This document shows positions 56,453-64,000 of a DNA stretch of 64,000 bases, one piece after another. Under the pieces are notes generated by a model that did not search any database, was not told the DNA's origin, and saw only the letters and a program-made list of their open reading frames with translations. Source of the DNA: Streptomyces sp. CB02400 (GTDB taxonomy: Bacteria; Actinomycetota; Actinomycetes; Streptomycetales; Streptomycetaceae); NCBI RefSeq assembly GCF_001905725.1, contig NZ_LIWB01000018.1:1-64000 (forward strand), read 5' to 3'. A program made the position numbers and the translations under genes. Each line of letters opens with the position of its first letter. Position 1 is the stretch's first letter.

Positions 56453-56824
56453 CGGCTCTCCCGTCGTCGTCATGTGGCATGTGCAAGGTGCCGAGGGACG
56501 ACGTTGGCCCTCTGCGTGGTGCGAAATTTGGTGCAGGTTACATGATGGAGCGGTTCTCGGAAACCGGGATAATCCGTTCCAACATGCGGACACCACATGG
56601 GTCGCGGTGAGGTTCCGCGCCTGGTGGTGGAAGCTATGGGGACCGGTCGGACAGGTCGATGTCCATCGCGGTCCGATGGCGGGAAAGGGCTTCTTCGCCC
56701 GACCCGCGGGGCACGCCGCCGGCCTCTTTGCCCACAGCGCTTACGGCTCATGCCCAGTGGTCATGCGGCCGAAACCAGCAAGTTACGACTACTTATGCGT
56801 CCCAACGCATAAGTGCGAGTCGCA
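56453..56824. other. 372-base region between gltB and the VIT gene
   Basis: No convincing gene. It holds the gltB promoter region (reading minus) and the 3' flank of the VIT gene with the palindrome at 56791-56814. GTTAC at 56537 and GAAAC at 56560 resemble halves of a nitrogen-regulator (GlnR) site, but the spacing is not right for certainty. Confidence 0.5.
56791..56814. repeat. AT-rich perfect palindrome
   Basis: The arms acttatgcgt (56791-56800) and acgcataagt (56805-56814) are exact complements with a four-base gap ccca. It lies 11 bases beyond the VIT gene's stop codon. Its low GC content is unusual here. Either a weak terminator or a protein-binding site. Confidence 0.75.
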
Positions 56825-57556
56825 TCATCCTACGGCCGTTCCGAACAGCGTGCCCAGGGCGTACGTCACACCGGCCGCCGCGCCACCGAGGGCGAGCTGC
56901 CGCAGACCGCTGTACCACCAGGTCCGCGCCGTCACCTTGGCCACCACCGCGCCGCACAGGAAGAGCCCGAGCAGCGCCAGCAGCACGGCGGGCCACAGAC
57001 TGCTCGCGCCGAGCAGATACGGCAGTACGGGCAGCAGGGCGCCCAGCGCGAAGGAGCCGAAGCTGGACACGGCGGCGACGGTGGGCGAGGGCAGGTCGGA
57101 GGGGTCGATGCCGAGTTCCTCGCGGGCGTGGATCTCCAGCGCCTGCTCGGGGTCCCTGGAGAGCTGCCGGGCGACCTCGCGGGCCAGCTCGGGCTCGACG
57201 CCGCGGGCCTGGTAGAGCGCGGCGAGCTCGGCCTCCTCGTCCTTGGGGTGCTTGCGCAGCTCACGCCGCTCGACGTCGAGCTCGGCCTCGACCAGCTCGC
57301 GCTGGGAGGCGACGGAGGTGTACTCGCCGGCCGCCATGGAGAAGGCGCCGGCGGCCAGACCGGCGAGGCCGGTGAGCACGACGGTCTGCTGGCTGACCGC
57401 TCCTCCGGCGACACCGGTCATCAGGGCGAGGTTGGAGACCAGTCCGTCCATCGCGCCGAAGACCGCGGGGCGCAGCCAGCCGCCGTTCACGTCCCGGTGC
57501 GTGTGGTTGTCGCGGTGCGCCTCGTGCAGCGTCGCCTCGGTCTCGATGATGGCCAT
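56825..57556 (-). CDS. VIT1/CCC1-family metal transporter
   Basis: The 243-residue membrane protein belongs to the VIT1/CCC1 family that moves Fe(II) or Mn(II). The helices begin GGWLRPAVFGAMDGLVSNLA and AGLAAGAFSMAAGEYTSVAS, containing the conserved DG and GEY motifs. A long cytoplasmic acidic region (EAELDVERRELRKHPKDEEA, ARGVEPELAREVARQLSRDP) binds metal in this family. Three more helices follow (SFGSFALGALLPVLPYLLG). The start is ATG 57556 with GGGGGA upstream; a longer frame has no family similarity. An iron-box-like site 90 bases upstream points to iron-dependent control. Confidence 0.92.
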   Translation of the reverse strand: MAIIETEATLHEAHRDNHTHRDVNGGWLRPAVFGAMDGLVSNLALMTGVAGGAVSQQTVVLTGLAGLAAGAFSMAAGEYTSVASQRELVEAELDVERRELRKHPKDEEAELAALYQARGVEPELAREVARQLSRDPEQALEIHAREELGIDPSDLPSPTVAAVSSFGSFALGALLPVLPYLLGASSLWPAVLLALLGLFLCGAVVAKVTARTWWYSGLRQLALGGAAAGVTYALGTLFGTAVG

Positions 57557-57645
57557 GCCTGTGTCCCCCACAGTTCTTCTTTGGACAAGTTCTATTCTTC
57601 GACAACACCCAACGTACGCCTCTCCATTCCGTCCCGCCAGCAAGG

Positions 57646-57664
57646 AAAGGCTGGGCTAACCTGC
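57646..57664. promoter_or_regulatory. candidate iron box (DmdR/IdeR site)
   Basis: The sequence aaaggctgggctaacctgc matches 13 of 19 positions of the actinobacterial iron-box consensus TTAGGTTAGGCTAACCTAA, with the central half GGCTAACCT exact. It lies 90 bases upstream of the VIT transporter start and 5 bases before the -35 box of the divergent ADP-ribosylglycohydrolase operon. Confidence 0.55.
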
Positions 57665-57668
57665 GGTT

Positions 57669-57696
57669 TTGCGGGTTTCGCTCGTTTGTGTAGATG
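57669..57696 (+). promoter_or_regulatory. candidate promoter of the ADP-ribosylglycohydrolase operon
   Basis: TTGCGG (57669-57674) and TAGATG (57691-57696) are 16 bases apart. This would give a 5' leader of about 115 bases before the ATG at 57817, with a GAGAGGAGAG ribosome binding site. Confidence 0.5.
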
Positions 57697-57816
57697 GACG
57701 CGCAGATGTCGACCGGGTGACGCTGGGGCCGGTGAGGCTGCGCCGGGCACCGAGCCGGGGACAGATGCGCAAAGGGCTCCGCGCCTCTCGGGGCGCACCT
57801 GAGAGGAGAGCCGCGT

Positions 57817-58886
57817 ATGGCATCGACCGCCCGCATCCCCTCTGTCCCGGCCGGCCCGGCTGTTTCGACTGGCCCGGTGCCCGGGGACGTCCTCGGACGC
57901 CGTGAGCGGGCGCGCGGCGCGCTGCTCGGTCTGGCCGTCGGTGACGCGCTGGGCGCCCCGGCCGAGAACATGAAGCCCTCCGAGATCCGCGCGCGGTGGG
58001 GCCGCATCACGGGATACGTGACGGAGCACCCGGCGGGCACGGACGACACCGAGTACGCGATCTTCTCGGGCCTGCTGCTGGCCCGGCACGGCTCCGCGCT
58101 CACCCCGGCGCACGTCGAGGCGGCCTGGCACGAGTGGATCGCGGACCGCGCGGAGGGCCCCTTCCGGGGCGCCGGCTTCAGCGAGCGCGGCACGCTGGAG
58201 AACCTGCGCCGGGGACTGGCGGCGCCGATCTCCGCCCAGCACCGGCACGCCTGGAGCGACGGGCTGGCGATGCGGGCGGCGCCCCACGGGGTGTTCGCGG
58301 CCGGCCGTCCCGACGAGGCGGCCCGGCTGGCGGCGATCGACGGCTCCGTCAGCCACGACGGCGAGGGCATCTACGGCGGCCAGGCGGTCGCGGCGGGCGT
58401 CGCGGCGGCGATGGCCGGGGCGCCGGTGGTCGCGGTCGTGGCCTCGGCCCTGGCGGTGGTACCGGACGACTCCTGGACCGCCCGCTCGCTGCGCCGCGCA
58501 GTGACCGCGGCCCACCTGGGCGAACGCGCGGTCCGCGCGGCGGTGGTGATCGGCGGCTACCCGTGGACGGACCTGGCCCCCGAGGCGGTCGCCCTCGCCT
58601 TCGGCGCGTACGCGGCGGCCGACGGCGACTTCGAACAGGCGGTGCTGACGGCCGTCAACATGGGCCGTGACGCGGACACCACGGCGGCGGTGGCCGGCGC
58701 CCTGGCGGGCGCGACCCGGGGCGCCGCGGCGATCCCGCCGGCCTGGTCGTCCGCCATCACCCCGGCCCGCGGCACCTGCCTCCCGACCATGGCAGGCCAC
58801 CACGTCCTGGACATCGCGGACCTGCTGACGCCGGAGGCGCCCGACACCTTGGTCCTGGCACCGGCCGACAAGACGGAGGCGCCCAC

Positions 58887-58890
<4 letters not shown>
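57817..58890 (+). CDS. ADP-ribosylglycohydrolase-family protein (copy 1)
   Basis: The 357-residue protein has an ADP-ribosylglycohydrolase (DraG/ARH) fold from about residue 28: RERARGALLGLAVGDALGAP, the metal-binding GTDDTEYAIFSGLLL, and the second metal motif NMGRDADTTAAVAGALAGAT. These are the canonical positions for the two Mg ions, so the protein is likely active. The family removes ADP-ribose from proteins or small molecules; the substrate here is unknown. ATG 57817 has GAGAGGAGAG at 57801-57810. The stop overlaps the next gene's ATG as ATGA, starting a run of four paralogues. Confidence 0.9.
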
Positions 58891-60266
<1,376 letters not shown>

Positions 60267-60273
60267 TTCGGGC

Positions 60274-61455
60274 ATGACGCGCGAAGAGGCGGAAAAGAGT
60301 GACCAGGGTCTGCCCCTGGAGGAGCGGATCACCGGCGCCCTCGTCGGGGCGGCCGTCGGCGACGCCCTCGGCGGGCCGGTCGAGGGGTACTCCCCCGAGC
60401 AGATCGTCGAGCGCCACGGCGGGCGCGTACACGGCGTCGTCGGCCCGTGGAACGGCGACGCGTGGCGCACCGCCCGCCCCATCGCGCCGTACCACAAGGG
60501 CGACGGCCACGTCACCGACGACACCCTGATGACGCACGCACTGATCCGGGTGTACGCGACGGTCCGCGACCACCTGGACGCCTACGCCGTCGCCGACCAC
60601 CTGGTCCCGGACCTGATGACGAACCCGCGCTGGATCCCGGAGCTGGAGGCGGAGGTGCTCCCGCTGCAGCGGATCTTCCTCGCCGAGAAGTGGCTCGTGG
60701 CCCGCCTGCACTACGGTCACGTCGACCCGCGCGAGGCCGGCACCGGCAACATCGTCAACTGCGGTGCCGCGATGTACATGGCCCCGGTCGGCCTGGTCAA
60801 CGCCGCCCACCCGGCCGCCGCCTACGCCGAGGCGCTGGATGTCGCGGGCGCGCACCAGTCGTCGTACGGCAGGGAGGCGGCCGGTGTCTTCGCGGCGGCC
60901 GTGGCGGCGGCGTGCGCGCCGGGCGCGACGGCGGACTCGGTGGTCGCCGCGTGTCTGGCGTCGGCGAAGGACGGCACGCGGGAGGCGATCGAGAAGGTCT
61001 GCGAAGTCGCCTCGCGGCACACGGACTTCGAGTCGGCGCTGGGCCCGCTGCGGGAGGCGGTGACGCCGTACGACACGGTCGGCCCCGACTACCGCTCCCC
61101 CTCCCTGGGCGCCCGCCGCCCGTCCCGGCTGCACGCCGTCGAGGAACTCCCGGTGGCGCTGGGCATGCTGGTGGTGGCCGGCGGCGACTTCCACCACGCG
61201 GTCCTGGGCGCGGTGAACTACGGCCGCGACTGCGACTCCATCGCCACGATGGCCGGCGCGGTGGCCGGCGCGCTCGGCTCACCGGTCCCCGAGGGCTGGG
61301 CCAAGACGGTGGCGGAGGCCAGCCGCCTCGACCTGTGGGAACCGGCGGCCACCCTCACCGCCGTAACGCGCGAGATCTTCGTACGCGACGTACAGCGCCG
61401 CCGCGCCCACGAGCGGGCGTTCGCGGACCTGGGAGGCGCCGGATGCTCCGACTGA
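60274..61455 (+). CDS. ADP-ribosylglycohydrolase-family protein (copy 3)
   Basis: The 393-residue paralogue has good motifs: ERITGALVGAAVGDALGGPV, the metal site VTDDTLMTHALIRVYATV and NYGRDCDSIATMAGAVAGAL. The middle contains YHKGDGHV and EAGTGNIVNCGAAMYMAPVG, features of the branch of this family that may act on nucleosides or ADP-ribose-like small molecules. The ATG at 60274 is seven bases after the previous stop. Its end overlaps the next gene by 13 bases, keeping the operon tightly packed. Confidence 0.9.
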   Translation: MTREEAEKSDQGLPLEERITGALVGAAVGDALGGPVEGYSPEQIVERHGGRVHGVVGPWNGDAWRTARPIAPYHKGDGHVTDDTLMTHALIRVYATVRDHLDAYAVADHLVPDLMTNPRWIPELEAEVLPLQRIFLAEKWLVARLHYGHVDPREAGTGNIVNCGAAMYMAPVGLVNAAHPAAAYAEALDVAGAHQSSYGREAAGVFAAAVAAACAPGATADSVVAACLASAKDGTREAIEKVCEVASRHTDFESALGPLREAVTPYDTVGPDYRSPSLGARRPSRLHAVEELPVALGMLVVAGGDFHHAVLGAVNYGRDCDSIATMAGAVAGALGSPVPEGWAKTVAEASRLDLWEPAATLTAVTREIFVRDVQRRRAHERAFADLGGAGCSD

Positions 61456-62909
61456 CCTGGGTCCAACCGGAGGACCTGATCGGCCACGAACTGCGCCAGG
61501 CAGCCCAGGACGGCCGAGAACCCTCGACCATGGCCGCCCGCTGGCAAGCGGCAGGCGGCCCCGAGGCACCCCTCACCGCAGGCGCCTCCCCTCACCCCGT
61601 CTCCCCCTACCTCCGCCTCCTGGCCACCGACCTCCTCGACGAACTCGCCGACCTCCCCAGCACCCTCGCGGACGACGAACCGACCGCCCTGCCCAGAATC
61701 AAGTCCCTGTGCCCCGACTGGCCGAGAACTGGGGGCAGTCGTGCCGCCTGGGGCGATGGGGGTCCCCCCGCTCGAGCGAAGCCGAGAGCGGGGGAGGGTG
61801 GGCGCGGCGGCACCCCGCAAGCGCCGGGCCGCGCGACCCACCTCCGCCCAGCGTCCCCCGCCGCCCTGGAAGCCGCATGGCTCGGCAGAGCAGTGGGCTG
61901 CCTCCTCGGCAAGCCAGTCGAGAAACTCCCCCTCGACGGCATCCGCCAACTCGCCCGAGTCACCGGCAACTGGCCCCTGACCAACTATTTCACCGCCCAC
62001 GGCGTCCCCGAGGACCTCCTCACCCGACACCCCTGGAACCGCCGCTCCGCGACAACCTCCCTCGCCGAGAACATCGACGGCATGCCCGAGGACGACGACC
62101 TCAACTACCCCCTCCTGAACCTCCTCGTCCTCCAACGCCACACCCGCACCTTCACCCCCACCGACGTAGCCCGCGTCTGGCTGGACGAACTCCCCGCCGG
62201 CCGCACCTTCACCGCCGAACGCGTCGCCTACCGCAACCTCCTCAGCGGCCTGGAACCCCCACTGACCGCCCGCCACCACAACCCCTTCCGCGAGTGGATC
62301 GGCGCCCTGATCCGCGCGGACATGCACGGCTGGACCAACCCCGGCGACCCGGCCGCCGCCGCCGAGCAGGCCCACCGCGACGCCACCCTCACCCACACCG
62401 CCAACGGCGTCTACGCGGCGATGTTCACGGCGGCCGTCATCGCCACCGCCGCCACCGGCGACCACGACGTCCACGCCTGTCTGCGCACCGGCCTCACCGT
62501 CGTCCCGCCCCGCTCCCGCCTCGCCCGAGCCGTCCGGCAGGCCATTCGACTCGCGCACGAGCACACCGACTTCGACACCGTCGTCGACGTCCTGCACGCC
62601 ACCTACGCCGCCACCCACCACTGGGTGCACGCCGTCCCCAACACCGCCCTGATCGCCGCCGCCCTCACCCACGCCGACGGCGACTTCACCGGCTCCATCT
62701 GCCGCGCGGTGTCCGGCGGCTGGGACACCGACTCCAACGGCGCGACGGCCGGCAGCATCGCCGCTCTTCTCGCCGGTTCGCCCCGCGTCCTCCCCGAACG
62801 CTGGACGGCCCCGCTGAAGAACCGCCTGGCCACCTCCGTCGGCGACTTCCACGGCACCGGCTTCGACACCCTGGCCCGTCTGACCCACCTGGAGGCCACC
62901 CGCCCATGA
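61443..62909 (+). CDS. ADP-ribosylglycohydrolase-family protein (copy 4, with repeat insert)
   Basis: The 488-residue paralogue has an N-terminal helical part MLRLTWVQPEDLIGHELRQA, then the ARH core EAAWLGRAVGCLLGKPVEKL with the metal site MPEDDDLNYPLLNLLVLQRH and GGWDTDSNGATAGSIAALLA. Both metal motifs are preserved in a divergent form. Between residues about 97 and 138 is a Gly/Arg/Pro-rich insert encoded by a palindromic repeat element (61729-61815). The ATG at 61443 lies inside the end of copy 3; its stop overlaps the CoA-transferase ATG. Confidence 0.88.
   Translation: MLRLTWVQPEDLIGHELRQAAQDGREPSTMAARWQAAGGPEAPLTAGASPHPVSPYLRLLATDLLDELADLPSTLADDEPTALPRIKSLCPDWPRTGGSRAAWGDGGPPARAKPRAGEGGRGGTPQAPGRATHLRPASPAALEAAWLGRAVGCLLGKPVEKLPLDGIRQLARVTGNWPLTNYFTAHGVPEDLLTRHPWNRRSATTSLAENIDGMPEDDDLNYPLLNLLVLQRHTRTFTPTDVARVWLDELPAGRTFTAERVAYRNLLSGLEPPLTARHHNPFREWIGALIRADMHGWTNPGDPAAAAEQAHRDATLTHTANGVYAAMFTAAVIATAATGDHDVHACLRTGLTVVPPRSRLARAVRQAIRLAHEHTDFDTVVDVLHATYAATHHWVHAVPNTALIAAALTHADGDFTGSICRAVSGGWDTDSNGATAGSIAALLAGSPRVLPERWTAPLKNRLATSVGDFHGTGFDTLARLTHLEATRP
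61729..61815. repeat. palindromic repeat element inside copy 4
   Basis: The DNA contains cccccgctcgagcgaagccg with its inverted partner gagcggggg, and outer arms gtgccgcc (61741-61748) and ggcggcac (61807-61814). This is, from memory, a well-known Streptomyces intergenic hairpin element. Here it sits in frame within a gene. Confidence 0.7.
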
Positions 62910-64000
62910 CGCCGTACGACGATCCCACCCCCGCCCCCACCGGCCCCCCGCTGACCGGCCTGCGCGTCCTGGACCTCGCCACCCTCTTCGCCGGCCCCCT
63001 CGCCGCGACCCTGCTCGGCGACTTCGGCGCGGAGGTCGTCAAGGTCGAGCACCCGAGGAAACCGGACCCCTCCCGCGGCCACGGCCCGTCGAAGGACGGC
63101 ATCGGCCTGTGGTGGAAGATGCTCGGCCGCAACAAGCGCACCATCACCCTCGACCTGTCCACGCCCGGCGGACAGGCCACCCTCCTGCGCCTCGCCGGGA
63201 CCGCCGACGTGATCATCGAGAACTTCCGCCCCGGCACCCTGGAGAAGTGGGACCTGGGCTGGCCCGAGCTGTCCGCCGCCAACCCCCGGCTGATCCTGGT
63301 CCGGGTCACCGGCTTCGGCCAGTTCGGCCCGTACGCCCACCGCCCGGGCTTCGGCACCCTCGCCGAGGCGATGAGCGGCTTCGCCGCGATCACCGGGGAG
63401 CCGGACGCGCCGCCCACCCTCCCCCCGTTCGGTCTGGCGGACTCCATCGCGGGCCTGACCACGGCGTACGCCGTCATGACCGCGCTCGCCGGCCGGGACC
63501 GCACGGGAGAGGGCCAGGTCGTCGACATGGCGCTGATCGAGCCGATCCTGACCGCGCTCGGCCCCCAGCCCACCTGGTACGACCAGCTCGGCCACGTCCA
63601 GCCCCGTACCGGCAACCGCTCCCAGAACAACGCCCCGCGCGGCACCTACCTCACCGCCGACGGCACCTGGGTCGCCGTCTCCACCTCGGCCCAGTCGATC
63701 GCCGAGCGCGTGATGGTGCTGGTGGGCCGTCCTGACCTGATCGACGAGCCCTGGTTCGCCACCGGCGAGGACCGGGCCCGGCACGCGGACGTGCTGGACG
63801 AGGCGGTCGGCGGCTGGATCGCCCGGCACGCCCGCGCCGACGTGCTGGCCGCCTTCGAGAAGGCGGAGGCGGCGGTCGCCCCCATCCAGGACGTACGGGA
63901 CGTCATGGCGGACCCGCAGTACCAGGCGCTGAACACGATCACCACGGTCGACGACCCCGAGCTGGGCCCGCTGCGCATGCAGAACGTCCTCTTCCGGCTC
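62906..64000 (+). CDS. CaiB/BaiF-family (class III) CoA transferase, truncated by window end
   Basis: At least 365 residues of a class III CoA transferase, which moves CoA between carboxylic acids. N-terminal GLRVLDLATLFAGPLAATLL and GDFGAEVVKVEHP, then RNKRTITLDLSTPGG, DVIIENFRPGTLEKWDLG and LVRVTGFGQFGPYAHRPGF. The catalytic Asp is in GQVVDMALIEP. The ATG at 62906 overlaps the upstream stop (ATGA), so it is part of the ADP-ribosylglycohydrolase operon. The 3' end lies beyond 64000. The acyl-CoA donor and acceptor cannot be deduced. Confidence 0.93.
   Translation, partial: MTPYDDPTPAPTGPPLTGLRVLDLATLFAGPLAATLLGDFGAEVVKVEHPRKPDPSRGHGPSKDGIGLWWKMLGRNKRTITLDLSTPGGQATLLRLAGTADVIIENFRPGTLEKWDLGWPELSAANPRLILVRVTGFGQFGPYAHRPGFGTLAEAMSGFAAITGEPDAPPTLPPFGLADSIAGLTTAYAVMTALAGRDRTGEGQVVDMALIEPILTALGPQPTWYDQLGHVQPRTGNRSQNNAPRGTYLTADGTWVAVSTSAQSIAERVMVLVGRPDLIDEPWFATGEDRARHADVLDEAVGGWIARHARADVLAAFEKAEAAVAPIQDVRDVMADPQYQALNTITTVDDPELGPLRMQNVLFRL

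Overview
The window is a high-GC actinobacterial chromosome segment, almost certainly Streptomyces. Evidence: G/C-rich third codon positions, many GTG starts, ATGA/GTGA stop-start overlaps, the Streptomyces-type S1, PolA, PdtaR and liv proteins, and the palindromic intergenic repeats common in that genus. No rRNA, CRISPR array, prophage or complete insertion sequence was found. From memory, the order coaE-PAC2-rpsA ... polA ... liv operon-pdtaR-pyk ... gltD-gltB-VIT-ADP-ribosylglycohydrolases resembles core-chromosome synteny in Streptomyces coelicolor; that was not checked.

1-4.8 kb is an accessory stretch with decayed genes: nested inverted repeats, an orphan small gene, a decayed partial copy of a downstream membrane-protein gene, a coupled run of small membrane/secreted proteins, fused gene remnants and a P-loop relic of a helicase. 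4.8-9.3 kb holds glycerol uptake and phosphorylation (glpF-glpK), a zinc-dependent formaldehyde-dehydrogenase-like enzyme and a broken GNAT gene.

9.4-29.7 kb is mostly housekeeping: family-5 uracil-DNA glycosylase, S4 RNA-binding protein, coaE, a PAC2 protein, rpsA (clear promoter, long leader, start site held in a hairpin), an HrpB-type helicase, a lytic transglycosylase, polA flanked by two copies of one palindromic repeat, a molybdopterin oxidoreductase, a hotdog thioesterase and a lipoprotein. 30.3-36.1 kb is the complete branched-chain amino-acid ABC transporter livKHMGF, closed by a strong bidirectional hairpin.

36.1-50.3 kb contains an ANTAR response regulator, an unusual short-variable-arm tRNA with CAA anticodon, pyruvate kinase, a Tat-exported 5'-nucleotidase, an orphan lysine/ornithine N-monooxygenase, aminopeptidase N, chorismate mutase, a metallopeptidase with a zinc ribbon, a VWA protein, and a rhomboid protease translationally coupled to a membrane-anchored chitosanase. 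50.4-56.5 kb is glutamate synthase (gltB-gltD).

56.8-64 kb is the most distinctive block. A VIT/CCC1-type metal transporter diverges from an operon of four different ADP-ribosylglycohydrolase-family genes followed by a CoA transferase that runs off the window. A good match to the actinobacterial iron box lies between them. One paralogue has eroded catalytic motifs and a hexanucleotide repeat; another carries a palindromic repeat element inside its reading frame. This operon is the best candidate for an undescribed system.
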